A stretch of 64,000 nt of DNA from Paraburkholderia bryophila (lineage in GTDB: Bacteria; Pseudomonadota; Gammaproteobacteria; Burkholderiales; Burkholderiaceae). Made by a program: the position numbers and the translations under genes. Positions 25,643 through 35,300 of the stretch are shown here, piece by piece; the stretch's first letter is position 1, and every line of letters begins with the position of its first letter. Under the pieces are notes generated by a model that saw only the letters and a program-made list of their open reading frames with translations, searched no databases and was not told the DNA's origin. The stretch is from contig NZ_QLTK01000005.1 in the NCBI RefSeq assembly GCF_003269035.1, positions 186,001 to 250,000 of the forward strand. The letters run 5' to 3'.

Positions 25643-26611
25643 ATGAACGGCAATCGTGGGACGATTCCAGTGAGTTTCTTCGGCATCGCGGTGGGCGCCC
25701 TGGCGCTAGCCAATTTGTGGCGTACGGCGATCAAGGTGTGGCACCTGCCCGCCGAAATGGGACCGTTGGTGACGGTCGCCGCGCTGACCGTTTGGGTGGT
25801 GCTGCTGGCGGCGTACGGGCATAAGTGGCTGACGAACGCCGACGAGGCGCGCGCCGAAATGCAACACCCGGTGCAATCGTCGTTCGCGGCGCTGGTGCCG
25901 GTATCGAGCCTGCTGGCCGCGCAACTGTTGCAGCCGTATGCGCCTACGCTGGCGCTCGGTTTATTCGGCGTGGCGATGGTCGTGCAACTGACTCTCGGCG
26001 TGTATCTGCACGGGCGACTCTGGCAAGGCGGCCGTCAGCCTGAACTGAGCACACCGGCCATGTACCTGCCGAGCGTCGCATCGAGCTTCGTTGCGAGCAC
26101 GGCGGCCGCGTCATTCGGTTTTCATCAGCTCGGCGTCCTGTTTTTCGGTGCAGGTCTGTTTTCGTGGCTCGCCATTGAATCGATGCTGCTGCACCGCGCC
26201 TCCGTGCTCGAACCGCTGCCGGCAGCTCTGCGCCCGGTGCTCGGCATTCAACTCGCACCGCCGGTGGTGGGTGGCGCAGCGTACCTGAGCCTGACCAGCG
26301 GTACGCCCGATCTGTTCGCGCTGATGCTGCTCGGTTATGGCGTCTACCAGGCGGTGATGTTGCTGCGCCTGCTACCGTGGATTCGCCAGCAACCTTTCGC
26401 ACCCGGCTATTGGGCTTTCAGCTTCGGCGTAGCCGCGTTGCCGACGATGGCTGCCCGGATGGTCGAGCGCGGCGTGACGGGTCCGGTCGAATGGGCTGCA
26501 CCGCTTCTGTTTATCGCCGCGAACGTGATTATCGGCATTCTGGCGGTGGAGACGGTGACCTTGCTGGTGCGAGGCAAGCTGATTCCGCCGGCTGCCACAC
26601 CAGCTCGGTGA
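25643..26611 (+). CDS. TehA/SLAC1-type (TDT family) membrane transporter
   Basis: The 322-residue polytopic protein has about ten hydrophobic helices. It opens with VSFFGIAVGALALANLWR, the typical first helix of tellurite-resistance/dicarboxylate transporters. Phe-rich pore helices such as ASFGFHQLGVLFFG and the AFSFGVAALPTMAARM segment also fit. Family members include TehA and the plant SLAC1 anion channels. The substrate is unknown and no tehB is present. The start at 25643 has GGGAGGT upstream. The gene converges on the beta-lactamase over a perfect hairpin. Confidence 0.85.
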   Translation: MNGNRGTIPVSFFGIAVGALALANLWRTAIKVWHLPAEMGPLVTVAALTVWVVLLAAYGHKWLTNADEARAEMQHPVQSSFAALVPVSSLLAAQLLQPYAPTLALGLFGVAMVVQLTLGVYLHGRLWQGGRQPELSTPAMYLPSVASSFVASTAAASFGFHQLGVLFFGAGLFSWLAIESMLLHRASVLEPLPAALRPVLGIQLAPPVVGGAAYLSLTSGTPDLFALMLLGYGVYQAVMLLRLLPWIRQQPFAPGYWAFSFGVAALPTMAARMVERGVTGPVEWAAPLLFIAANVIIGILAVETVTLLVRGKLIPPAATPAR

Positions 26612-26666
26612 CAACGCCAATGCCGGTCGGTTCGCGTACCGCACGGAGCCACCAGGCAACTCGTTG

Positions 26667-26691
26667 AGCGAGGCGCGTCAGGCGCCTCGCT
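26667..26691. terminator. Bidirectional hairpin between convergent genes
   Basis: A perfect 10-bp stem, AGCGAGGCGC at 26667-26676 with GCGCCTCGCT at 26682-26691, has loop GTCAG. It stands between the TehA-like and beta-lactamase gene ends. Confidence 0.65.
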
Positions 26692-26770
26692 GAAACATCC
26701 CGACACGCATCGGCGCAACGCACGCGGCACACCTCGCTTCAATCTCCCTGCTTTATCCCTACCTGTCCGT

Positions 26771-27709
26771 TCAGACCGACTGCACCACCAACGCTCCGAC
26801 CTCCGCGATGGCCGCATTGCAGCGCGCCGCGTCACCGTTCGTTCCGGTCAGATAGACCACCACCAGCACCGGCCCGCGTCCAGGCGGCCACAGAATCGCG
26901 ATGTCGTTGGCCGTGCCGTGATCGCCGGTGCCGGTCTTGTCGCCGACGCCCCAATCCCGCGGCAGCTTCGCGCGAAGCCGCGCGCCGCCGGTTTCATTCG
27001 CCACCAGCCAGGCAAGTAACTGTGCCCGAGAAGATGAAGACAAATGCTCGCCGAGCACCAGTTCGCGCAAGTTGCCGAGCATCGCATTCGGCGTGGTGGT
27101 GTCGCGCGGATCGCCGGGAATCGCTTCGTTCAACGTCGGCTCGATCCGATCCAGACGCGTGATGCCGTCGCCGAGGTCACGCGCAAATGCGGTCAATCCC
27201 GCAGGACCGCCGAACGTCGCCAGCAACAGATTGGCCGCCGTGTTGTCGCTCAGCGTGATCGCCGCCTTGCACAATTCGGCGATGCTCATGCCCGCGTCGC
27301 CGGTTCGCTCCCGCGTATGCCGGCTCGTGGCAGGCGAGTTCGGCACCAGATCGCGCTGCGAAAAAACGATACGCCGCTCCAGCGACTCCTGACCACGATC
27401 CACGCGCGTCAGCACGGCGCCTGCCACCAGCACCTTGAACGTGCTGCACATCGGAAAACGCTCGTCGGTGCGCAGTCCGGCGTGCAAACCCGAGGTCGTA
27501 TCGACAATCGATACACCGAGCCGCCCACCGCTTTCCGCCTCGATCTGCGCGAGCCGCCTACGGATCGTTGCCGCCTTCTCCAGTGCCAGTCCCGGCGCAG
27601 CCTTGCCCGCTTTGGACGCCGTCTTGCCGAACGCGCCCACGCTGCCAACCGCAACCCCAGCTATCGACACACCCAGTACCGCGCCCGCGAATTTCCGTCT
27701 CGTGATCAT
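26771..27709 (-). CDS. Class A serine beta-lactamase (PenA-like)
   Basis: The 312-residue precursor has a twin-arginine-like leader (TRRKFAGAVLG). Class A motifs are complete: MCSTFK with nucleophile Ser89 and Lys92, SDN at 154-156, EPTLNE with general base Glu190, and KTGTG beginning Lys258. It hydrolyses penicillins and probably some cephalosporins in the periplasm. A Cys precedes the active Ser, as in PenA/KPC-type enzymes, but the partner position after KTGT is Gly, so the carbapenemase-type disulfide is absent. It is divergent from a LysR gene, the usual PenA/PenR arrangement. Confidence 0.93.
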   Translation of the reverse strand: MITRRKFAGAVLGVSIAGVAVGSVGAFGKTASKAGKAAPGLALEKAATIRRRLAQIEAESGGRLGVSIVDTTSGLHAGLRTDERFPMCSTFKVLVAGAVLTRVDRGQESLERRIVFSQRDLVPNSPATSRHTRERTGDAGMSIAELCKAAITLSDNTAANLLLATFGGPAGLTAFARDLGDGITRLDRIEPTLNEAIPGDPRDTTTPNAMLGNLRELVLGEHLSSSSRAQLLAWLVANETGGARLRAKLPRDWGVGDKTGTGDHGTANDIAILWPPGRGPVLVVVYLTGTNGDAARCNAAIAEVGALVVQSV

Positions 27710-27808
27710 TGCCGCTCCTTATGTGAAGCCGCCACTATCGGTTTTCCGGCGCGCGCTGACAAACGATGATAAGTTAGACGACTCCCAAGAAAATCTTATG
27801 CCTCTGTC

Positions 27809-28687
27809 ATGCGACCTTATCTGCCACTGAACGCGCTGCGGGCCTTCGAGTCGTCGGCCCGGCATTTGAGTTTCACGCGCGCGGCGCTCGAATTGAACGT
27901 GACCCAGGCGGCCGTCAGCCAGCAGGTCCGAACGCTGGAAGAGCGACTGGGCACCGCCCTTTTCAAGCGCCTGCCACGCGGCCTCGCCATGACCGACGAA
28001 GGCCTCGCGCTGCGCCCGGTCCTGACCGACGCGTTCGATCGCATCGAAGCGGTGCTCAAGCAATTCGAAGGCGGTCACTTTCACGAAGTGTTGACGGTCG
28101 GCGTCGTGGGCACGTTCGCGGTCGGCTGGCTGATGCCGCGCCTCAAATCGTTTCGCGACGCGCATCCGTTCGTCGAACTGCGGCTGCAGACCAACAACAA
28201 TCTGGTCGATCTCGCCACCGAAGGCCTCGATTTCGCGATCCGTTTCGGCGACGGCACGTGGCCAGGCTCGCTCGCCACGCGTCTGCTCGATGCGCCGCTG
28301 TCGTTGCTATGCGCGCCCGAGATCGCCGGGCGTCTGTCGAAGCCGGCCGATCTCGTCGACGAAACCTTGCTGCGCTCCTATCGCGCCGACGACTGGATGA
28401 ACTGGTTCAACGCGGCCGGCATTCCGCCACGGCCGGTTCGAGGGCCGGTGTTCGATTCATCGCGATTGATGGTGGAGGCGGCCATGCAGGGCGCGGGGAT
28501 CGCGCTCGCGCCCGCGCTGATGTTCGGGCATGAGATCAACACGGGGCGGCTGGTGCGGCCGTTCGATGTCGAGGTCCATGCCGGCAGCTACTGGCTGACC
28601 TGTCTGAAGGGCAAGCCGATGACGCCGGCCATGCTGCTGTTCAGCCAATGGATCGTCAAGGAAGCAGCTGCCCAACCAGCCCACTAG
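27809..28687 (+). CDS. LysR-family activator, AmpR/PenR-like
   Basis: The 292-residue LysR regulator has MRPYLPLNALRAFESSARHL as N-terminal helix-turn-helix start with SFTRAALELNVTQAAVSQQV. Its effector domain has AmpR-like TVGVVGTFAVGWLMPRL and DFAIRFGDGTWPG. Such proteins sense peptidoglycan fragments and switch the neighbouring beta-lactamase. The 99-bp divergent intergenic region would hold the shared operator. Its last codons overlap the convergent small gene by 4 bp. Confidence 0.9.
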   Translation: MRPYLPLNALRAFESSARHLSFTRAALELNVTQAAVSQQVRTLEERLGTALFKRLPRGLAMTDEGLALRPVLTDAFDRIEAVLKQFEGGHFHEVLTVGVVGTFAVGWLMPRLKSFRDAHPFVELRLQTNNNLVDLATEGLDFAIRFGDGTWPGSLATRLLDAPLSLLCAPEIAGRLSKPADLVDETLLRSYRADDWMNWFNAAGIPPRPVRGPVFDSSRLMVEAAMQGAGIALAPALMFGHEINTGRLVRPFDVEVHAGSYWLTCLKGKPMTPAMLLFSQWIVKEAAAQPAH

Positions 28688-28935
28688 GAAAGCGCCGCAC
28701 GGCGATGGCCGTTCATGGCCGGCCGCTCCACTTGCGGCGGGAACACGTTCCACGAGCCGTCGTCGTGGCGAAAAAAGAAGATCGACAGCAAACCACCTGG
28801 CCGCAACGCTTCCACGCAGACGTAGCGCTGATGCGAAGCGCGGTGGCAAAACCGAACGACGCGGGCGGGCATCGACGGAGTCGGGGCGAGCCATTTGTCG
28901 ACGGCCCAGTGCAAGGTCTTTTCTGCGGCAACCAT
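28684..28935 (-). CDS. Small conserved hypothetical protein
   Basis: The 83-residue cytoplasmic-looking protein has a mixed alpha/beta composition, including RYVCVEALRPGGLLSIFFFR and DDGSWNVFPP. I cannot assign a family or function. It is kept as a real gene because AAGGAGA stands 6 nt before the ATG and the codon usage resembles neighbours. It overlaps the end of the LysR gene by 4 bp tail to tail. Confidence 0.6.
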   Translation of the reverse strand: MVAAEKTLHWAVDKWLAPTPSMPARVVRFCHRASHQRYVCVEALRPGGLLSIFFFRHDDGSWNVFPPQVERPAMNGHRRAALS

Positions 28936-28988
28936 GATGCTCTCCTTGAATCGTTCAACGCTCGAAGCTTGAATTCAGTGCGATCCGC

Positions 28989-29504
28989 TCACGCCAGTTG
29001 CGCGCCGAGTCGAGTACCGAGTCGAGCACCGGCTTGAGTACCCCGGCTCCCTTTCTCGACAAAGGCCTTCAGGAGGCACACCAGCGTCTGCATGCCGGCA
29101 CGCGGATGGCGCAAGCAGCAATGCACCTGTTCGCTGCGGCTTTCGCCGAGCAGGCACCATGCGCAGAAGTGCTCGCAATTGTTGGTCAGCAGCCGGTAGC
29201 GGTTTTCTCCGAGACGGGAGCGCGCGCGGCTCACGGCTTCGTCGCCGACGTAGCGGGCGGCCGGCGTAGCGCGAACCGTCAGCGGCTGGCCGGCGGCGAA
29301 GCGTTCGAGTTCCACCTCTTCCACCGGACCGCGATGCGTCGAACTCGCGAAACCCGCGTAATGCACCACACGGCCGTTGCCGACATAGATGCCGTGGTGT
29401 TCGTACCCGCAGCGTTGCGTGACGAGGTGCGCGCCGATCGGCAGGTCGATGGTGGACGCTGCGTCGCTGGCTGCGCGGTGCGTCGGGAGAAGCTTGGTGT
29501 TCAT
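28989..29504 (-). CDS. LRAT-domain (NlpC/P60-like) protein
   Basis: The 171-residue protein carries the lecithin:retinol acyltransferase-type domain. PIGAHLVTQR leads into HHGIYVGNGRVVHYAG with the catalytic His, and NNCEHFCAWC carries the nucleophile Cys. Bacterial relatives are papain-like acyltransferases or hydrolases of unknown substrate. No signal peptide is seen, so a cytoplasmic site is inferred. The start at 29504 follows a GAGG site. It is divergent from the first export-peptide gene, with a 463-bp spacer. A role in modifying a lipid or peptide partner is speculative. Confidence 0.75.
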   Translation of the reverse strand: MNTKLLPTHRAASDAASTIDLPIGAHLVTQRCGYEHHGIYVGNGRVVHYAGFASSTHRGPVEEVELERFAAGQPLTVRATPAARYVGDEAVSRARSRLGENRYRLLTNNCEHFCAWCLLGESRSEQVHCCLRHPRAGMQTLVCLLKAFVEKGSRGTQAGARLGTRLGAQLA

Positions 29505-29967
29505 GGCTGGCCTCGCATCAATTTCCAACACTGTTGCGAGAGCTTTTGCAGGATCCGGGCCATGCGCGGGGAAGCCCTTGTTTAAAGGGCCCGGCGCCAT
29601 ACCCATGGCGATTCGGCGGGTCGAGGTGTGGGTGTCGAGCCAACAGAATTCGATGCGGAATGTTGGTGCGTGTCGTTCTGTTGCGGACACGTTACGGGGT
29701 TACAGCACGCACATTGGCGAGGTCTTGTCCGTCGTTTCGATGTGTTGGGTCTCACACCGTTTCGCGGTCGCGCCTGTTGGCTGACAGCCGACCTCTAACG
29801 CCGCGCACGCCGCCCCGCAGCCTGGCCATCCGCGCGCAATCGCCCGGCCATCAATACGTTGCGGACACAACGTCGAACGCGGCCTTCTATTGGCATAAGC
29901 CTTGCACCATCGAGTTCACATCCTAGCTAACAACGCGCATCACGCACGCGGCCAACCGGAGAACGAC
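29505..29967. other. Regulatory spacer before the first export-peptide gene
   Basis: This spacer contains no supported gene. It has a sigma-54 promoter at 29891-29906 and, about 130 bp upstream of it at 29742-29759, an element with TGTTGG and ACACCG arms. Two GTTGCGGACAC repeats lie at 29689 and 29860. All are candidates for activator binding. Confidence 0.55.
29891..29906 (+). promoter_or_regulatory. Sigma-54 promoter before peptide gene 1
   Basis: TGGCATAAGCCTTGCA has the -24 GG and -12 GC at the exact sigma-54 spacing. The consensus mismatch is limited to the base after TGGCA and variable positions. It lies 61 bp before the ATG at 29968. Confidence 0.75.
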
Positions 29968-30255
29968 ATGGCTTCCATCACAGTGAACGACCTCACGCTC
30001 AACCTCGCGCTCGACCGTAAAGCGATGGCGGCGATTCGCGGCGGCGGCGGTGCGCCATGGGTGTATGGCTGGATTCAACCTTATGTGCGGGAAACGCCGA
30101 GCATTGGTCCGGTCGTCAACCTGTACGAGGTGTCCAACAACTTCTATGCTAACCAGATGATCAACCAGTTCCAGTCGGTCGACGTCCACAATACCGGCGC
30201 GAATTCGAACATCAACGTTTCCCCCGACGCACGCAGCAGAAACGATACGGTGTAG
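29968..30255 (+). CDS. Double-glycine leader export peptide 1
   Basis: The 95-residue precursor has a 26-residue leader ending Gly25-Gly26. It shares the pattern Ile4, Val6, Asp8-Leu9, Leu15-Asp16, Ala19-Met20, Ala22, Ile23 with four other small genes here. The predicted mature part (69 residues) is Asn-rich and Cys-free, and contains PVVNLYEV, ANQMINQF and ANSNINV. Cleavage and export by the C39-type ABC transporter encoded at 32375-35431 are inferred. GGAGA precedes the ATG. It is followed 5 bp later by the PP2C phosphatase gene, so both are probably driven by the sigma-54 promoter. Confidence 0.8.
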   Translation: MASITVNDLTLNLALDRKAMAAIRGGGGAPWVYGWIQPYVRETPSIGPVVNLYEVSNNFYANQMINQFQSVDVHNTGANSNINVSPDARSRNDTV

Positions 30256-30260
30256 CCGTT

Positions 30261-31031
30261 GTGACTTGTGCCAGCCCCTTTCGCTGGACGTCGTCCGCGC
30301 GTTCCGACGCCGGCCGCGTCCGCGAGATCAACGAAGATGCCTGCCTCGACCAGCCCGAACTCGGACGCTGGGCCGTTGCCGACGGCATGGGCGGGCACGC
30401 GGTCGGCGATCTGGCGAGCCGTCTGGTGATCGACACACTGAGCCGGCTCGCGTCGGCCGCCAGCATGAAGACGTCCGTGGCCGATGCGCGGGCACGCCTG
30501 CAAGCCGCGAACCGCCAGCTCAGGGACGAGGCCGCGCGCCGCCAGGTGCAGCGTATCGGCAGCACGGTCGTCGTGATGATTGCCTGCGACCGCTTCTGCG
30601 CTTACCTGTGGGCGGGCGACAGCCGCTTATATCTGGCGCGCGAGGGAGGCCTGCGGCAACTGACGCGCGATCATAGTCAGGTGGAACAGCTCAAGTCGCT
30701 CGGCGTGATTACCGAAGAAGAGGCGCGTCGTCATCCGGCGCAACATATGATCACGCGCGCGGTCGGCGCCACGGATTCGCTCGAACTCGACGACGATGCC
30801 ATTGAAGTCGCCGACGGCGACGTCTTTCTGCTGTGCAGCGACGGCCTCAGCAATGAAGTCGCCGATGACGAGATACTCACCGTGCTAACCACGGCTTCAG
30901 GTGACACGGCGTCGGAAGCACTGATCGCGCTGGCGCTAGCGCGCGGCGGCCGCGACAATATCACCGCCGTGGTGGTGCGTGCGGAAGATCCTTATGCATC
31001 GGACAAAACGTTGTTGAATCCGACGCCCTAG
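30261..31031 (+). CDS. PP2C-type Ser/Thr protein phosphatase (PppA/Stp1-like)
   Basis: The 256-residue metal-dependent phosphatase has all core motifs: SDAGRVREINEDA, VADGMGGHAVGD, WAGDSRLYL, TRAVG, LLCSDGLSNEV and GGRDNITAVVV. It should remove phosphate from proteins modified by the kinase at 46146-48215. It is cytosolic, with no membrane segment. The start is GTG at 30261, 5 bp after the peptide gene. It converges with the sigma-54 activator gene, with only 6 bp between the stops. In type VI secretion a kinase, phosphatase and FHA protein form a regulatory trio; the same trio is present here. Confidence 0.92.
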   Translation: MTCASPFRWTSSARSDAGRVREINEDACLDQPELGRWAVADGMGGHAVGDLASRLVIDTLSRLASAASMKTSVADARARLQAANRQLRDEAARRQVQRIGSTVVVMIACDRFCAYLWAGDSRLYLAREGGLRQLTRDHSQVEQLKSLGVITEEEARRHPAQHMITRAVGATDSLELDDDAIEVADGDVFLLCSDGLSNEVADDEILTVLTTASGDTASEALIALALARGGRDNITAVVVRAEDPYASDKTLLNPTP

Positions 31032-31037
31032 CGGGGC

Positions 31038-32375
31038 TCAGGCGTCGCTGTCTTCGTCATCGTCGCTCTTAGTGGCGGCCGGCGCGTGCCGATTGCGAAA
31101 GTCCTTCGAATGCAGGCCGTGCTTCTTTAATAGCATCTGCAAATGCGAGCGGTTCATGTCGATGCGCCGCGCCAGTTCCGCAACCGTGCCGCTCACTTCG
31201 CGCAGGCCTCGCTCCAGAAAGGCCTTCTCGGCGTCGTCGCTGGCGGCGCGCTTGGCGTCGCTCAAAGACATCAGATTCGCCACGCTGATCGGCTCCTGCC
31301 CACTAGCGTTCGTCGACGCCGCGGCCGACCCGGGCGCCGCCAGCCGCATGTCGACCGGCAGATGATCGATATCCGCCATGTCGCCGGCAAGACATGACAA
31401 CCGGTACATCACGTTGCGTAGTTCACGGATATTCCCCGGGTACGCGTAGTTCAGGAGAAAGTCCCGCAAACGCGGGGTCAATCTGATCGGTCTGCGTTTC
31501 AACGAGCCCGCCGCTTCGTCGCCGAACCATGCGATCAGCAGCGGAATTTCGTCGCGACGTTCACGCAAGGGCGGCAGCGTAACGTGAATGACACTCAGCC
31601 GATAAAACAGGTCCTCGCGAAATCGACCTTCTTCGCTGAGTTGCCGCAAATTGCGATTGGTGGCCGCGACAATACGGGTATCCACCGCAATCGTCTCGTC
31701 GGAACCCACCCGTTGAATCTCGTGCGCTTCCAGCACCCGCAGCAGCTTTACCTGACCCGCCAGCGGCAATTCGCCGATCTCGTCGAGAAAGATCGTGCCG
31801 GTATGGGCGCTTTCGAATTTCCCTTTGCGGTCATTCGAGGCCCCGGTAAACGCGCCCTTCCGATGCCCGAACAATTCCGACTCCAGCAGATTGTCCGGAA
31901 TCGCGCCGCAGTTCACCGAAATAAACGGCTTGTCCGAACGCGATCCGTTCGCGTGGACCACTTTCGCCATCAACTCCTTGCCGGTCCCGCTCTCACCGTC
32001 GATCAAAACCGGCAAATCGGTCGGCGCCGCTTTCTCGGCGATCTCGAGCGATTCGAGCAGGCGTGGATTGTCGCCGAACGTGCCTTCAAAAATAAAACTA
32101 CGCTCCAGCAATGCTTTTCTGCGCGCACCGCGAGATAGTTCGACACGTTCCTGCGGTTCGGCAGCCACGGCCGCTTGCACGAAACGCTCCTTGTGCGAGA
32201 GTTGCATGACCTCGTCGCGCAACGACGTGGCTTGCCGCAGGAGCTTGTCGATATCGCCGCGTTCCAGCCGCGACGACCAGCGCAGCGTGGAACGCAAGAT
32301 CTCGATCCGCTCAAGCAGCCCGGCATAGGAAATCGCCGGGCTCGCCTCCTCAATCTGGTCGAGTATTTTCATCAT
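31038..32375 (-). CDS. Sigma-54-dependent transcriptional activator
   Basis: The 445-residue enhancer-binding protein has an AAA+ domain with Walker A GESGTGKE (127-134), sigma-54 contact loop GAFTGA (174-179) and Walker B TIFLDE (194-199). A Fis-type helix-turn-helix lies near the C-terminus (AELARRIDMNRSHLQMLL). The 100-residue N-terminus is helical, not a receiver, GAF or FHA domain, so the input signal is unclear. The ATG overlaps the exporter stop codon as TGATG, so translation is coupled. The sigma-54 promoters of the peptide genes are the obvious targets. Confidence 0.93.
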   Translation of the reverse strand: MMKILDQIEEASPAISYAGLLERIEILRSTLRWSSRLERGDIDKLLRQATSLRDEVMQLSHKERFVQAAVAAEPQERVELSRGARRKALLERSFIFEGTFGDNPRLLESLEIAEKAAPTDLPVLIDGESGTGKELMAKVVHANGSRSDKPFISVNCGAIPDNLLESELFGHRKGAFTGASNDRKGKFESAHTGTIFLDEIGELPLAGQVKLLRVLEAHEIQRVGSDETIAVDTRIVAATNRNLRQLSEEGRFREDLFYRLSVIHVTLPPLRERRDEIPLLIAWFGDEAAGSLKRRPIRLTPRLRDFLLNYAYPGNIRELRNVMYRLSCLAGDMADIDHLPVDMRLAAPGSAAASTNASGQEPISVANLMSLSDAKRAASDDAEKAFLERGLREVSGTVAELARRIDMNRSHLQMLLKKHGLHSKDFRNRHAPAATKSDDDEDSDA

Positions 32376-35300
32376 CACGCGCTCAGTTGTTTCTGGACCA
32401 GTTGGTAGTACATGCCGCCGCGTGCAATCAGTTCGTCGTGACGCCCCTGTTCGACGATCGCCCCTTCGTAGAGCACGATAATCTTGTCTGCGCGCATGAT
32501 CGTACTGAGCCGATGCGCGATGATCACCGCCGTTCGGCCCTTTAGAATGTCGTGCATGTTGCCGAGAATATTGCTTTCCGACTGCGAATCCAGCGCGGAG
32601 GTGGCCTCGTCGAAAACCAGCAAGCGAGGATCGTGATACAGCGCGCGCGCAATGCACAGCCGCTGGATCTGCCCGCCGGAGAGCCCAATGCCCCGTTCGC
32701 CGACAATCTGCTCATAGCCGAGCGGCATCTTGCTGATAAAAGCGTGCGCGTCGGCCATCTTCGCGACTTCCTCGATGCGGCGCCGCTCGGGTGCGTCGTC
32801 GCCGCTCGCGATGTTCTCCGCGATGGTGCCGGAGAACAGCAGATTGCTCTGCATCACGTAACCGATCTGCGCGCGGTAATAGGCCTTGTCGACCACGCCG
32901 AGATCGTAGCCGTCGATCGTCATCTTGCCTTCGCTCGGCGTATAGAAGCCGACCAGCAACTTGGCGAGCGTCGTTTTGCCGGAGCCGCTTCGCCCAACGA
33001 TCGCTACGAGTTCACCGGGTTTGATGTCGAAGTTGATGTTTTCGAGCACATACGACGAGTCGTTGTCGCCATAGCGGAAATAGACGCCGCTCAGGCTGAT
33101 CTCGCCTTGCAGTTCAGGCAACATCACGCGCGACGGCAAATCCTGCGGCTTCTGTTCAGGCTCGATGTCGAGCACGTCGCCGAGGCGCTCCATCGCCACG
33201 CCCGCATCGTTCAACATGCTCCACAAGCCGACCAGCCCCATCAACGGGCCGAGTACGCTGCCCATGAACGCATTGAAGGCGATCAACTGACCGATCGTCA
33301 TCTCACGCGCCAGCACCAGATTTGCACCGACCCACAGAATCGCGATCGTCGTTGCCGCGTTCAGCAATTGACTGCCAAGGCCGACCAGAATGTTGAAGGC
33401 GTGCGCGCGGTACTGCACTTCGAGCGCCTTCGCGTACTTCTTTTCCCAGCGCAATCGCACCGGCCGCTCGATCCCCATGCCCTTGATGGTTTCCACACCG
33501 GCAAGCGCTTCCATCAGAAACGACTTCGACTCGGTCGATGCGGTGAATACCTCGCGCGCGTAGCTTTTGATTCTCGGCGTGGCGATCGCGGTCAACGCCA
33601 TGATCGGAATCACGAATGCGATCAACACCAACGTCATCTTCACGTTGTAGACGAACATGATGATGAAGTAGATAAACACCATCAGCAGGTTCAGCGCAGT
33701 GGTCACCGTGGATTCGGTAAGGAACGCGCGAATCGTCTGATTCTCCTGGAAGCGCGCAAAGATGTCGCCCGTCTTGCGTTTGGCGAAAAACGAAAACGGC
33801 AGCGACAAGGTGTGCTTGAAGAACTGCGACATCATCGCGAAGTCCATGTTGCGCACCATGAAGTTTGCGAGGTAAGCGCGAATCGACGACATCAATTGCG
33901 AAAATACGTTGGCGATAATCAGACCGCCAATCAGCAGATGCAACAGGCTGACGTTCTGATGCACGATCACGCCGTCGAGAATGTTCTGGATAATCAGCGG
34001 GGGAATCACGCCTAACACCTGGATCACGAAGGTGGCGAGAAACAGGTGCCCGAGTATTTTCCTGTACGGCGTGAGGTAGCCGACAAAGCGTATCCACGGC
34101 GAACGGGCAGCCGACAGGTGCAACAGATGCGGGCCGCCGGTAAATAGCAGACACGTACCGCTCCAGCCGCGCTCGAAATCTTCGACGCTCAGTTTTCTGA
34201 AACCGACCGCCGGATCGGCCACCCACACATAGTCTTTTGAGAGCCCATACACCACGACGTAGTGATAGCCCTCCCAATGCACGATGAACGGCAGATCGAA
34301 GCCGCGTAGCGAGTCGAACGTGCACTGCACGCCACGCGCGGTAAAACCGAGCGATTCACCGGCGCGCGCGAGACTATCGAGTGTCGCGCCCTGGGTCGTC
34401 ACATTGGCCAGTTCGCGCAACTTGCCGAGCGTCATGGGAATGCCGTAGTGGCGGCACACCATGGCGAGGCATGCGGCGCCGCAATCCATCTCTTCGGCCT
34501 GCTCGACCAGCGCGAAGCGTTTGATGACCTTCTCACCGAACTCCGGTTTGCTCTGCAAGTCGAGCATGAGCGGCAATTTGCGTCGCTGTTCGAGACGCTT
34601 CTGACGCTGCAATTCGCGGTCGCCGTAGCGGATCCGCTCGTCGAGCACCTCTCGAAGTTTGGGGTTACGCTCCAGGATGAAGTGGACCGTGCGCTCGGGT
34701 ATCACCAGCAGGCGGGTATCGGTCACCGCCACGGCCGAAGCCATTTGCTCCTGACGCATCAAGCACGCTTTCTCACCGAATATTTCGCCTTCGCCGAGCG
34801 TGGCGAGCGTGTAGTCGTGGCCCTCTTCCTGCCGCACTATGCGCACTTCACCTTGCCGCACCACGTAGAGCCGCCGGTCGTCGCGGCCATCCTGCCTGAA
34901 GATTTCCTTGCCTGCCGCCACGCGTTTCACGCCGACACTGCGTACATATTCCTCGAGTTCCGCCTTGTTCAGCTTGCCGCGCAGATCGAACAACTGCGCG
35001 ACGAAGCCGCCCGCCGAACTGATCGCCACGTAACTGGCCACGAAAGCCAATGCGGCCGGGTTGCCGCTGATGACCGGTTCGATCGCCTCGCGCGGAATGA
35101 ACAGCAACTCGGTTTTCGCCGATGCCCGCACCGACGCTTCGTGGGCATAGGCGCGCAACATCGCGATGTCGGCGAAGATCTCGCCGGATTTGCGCACACC
35201 GATGCTGGTTTCCTTGCCATGCTCCTCGGTGAAGAGCCGCACCGTGCCGGAGCGCACCACATACAGACCGTCGGCCGTCTCACCCGCGGAGCAGACGGTT

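Noticed and set aside
32376..32657. Longer N-terminus of the sigma-54 activator
   Set aside because: It would lie inside the ABC exporter coding sequence. The ATG at 32375 overlaps the exporter stop in a typical coupling arrangement.
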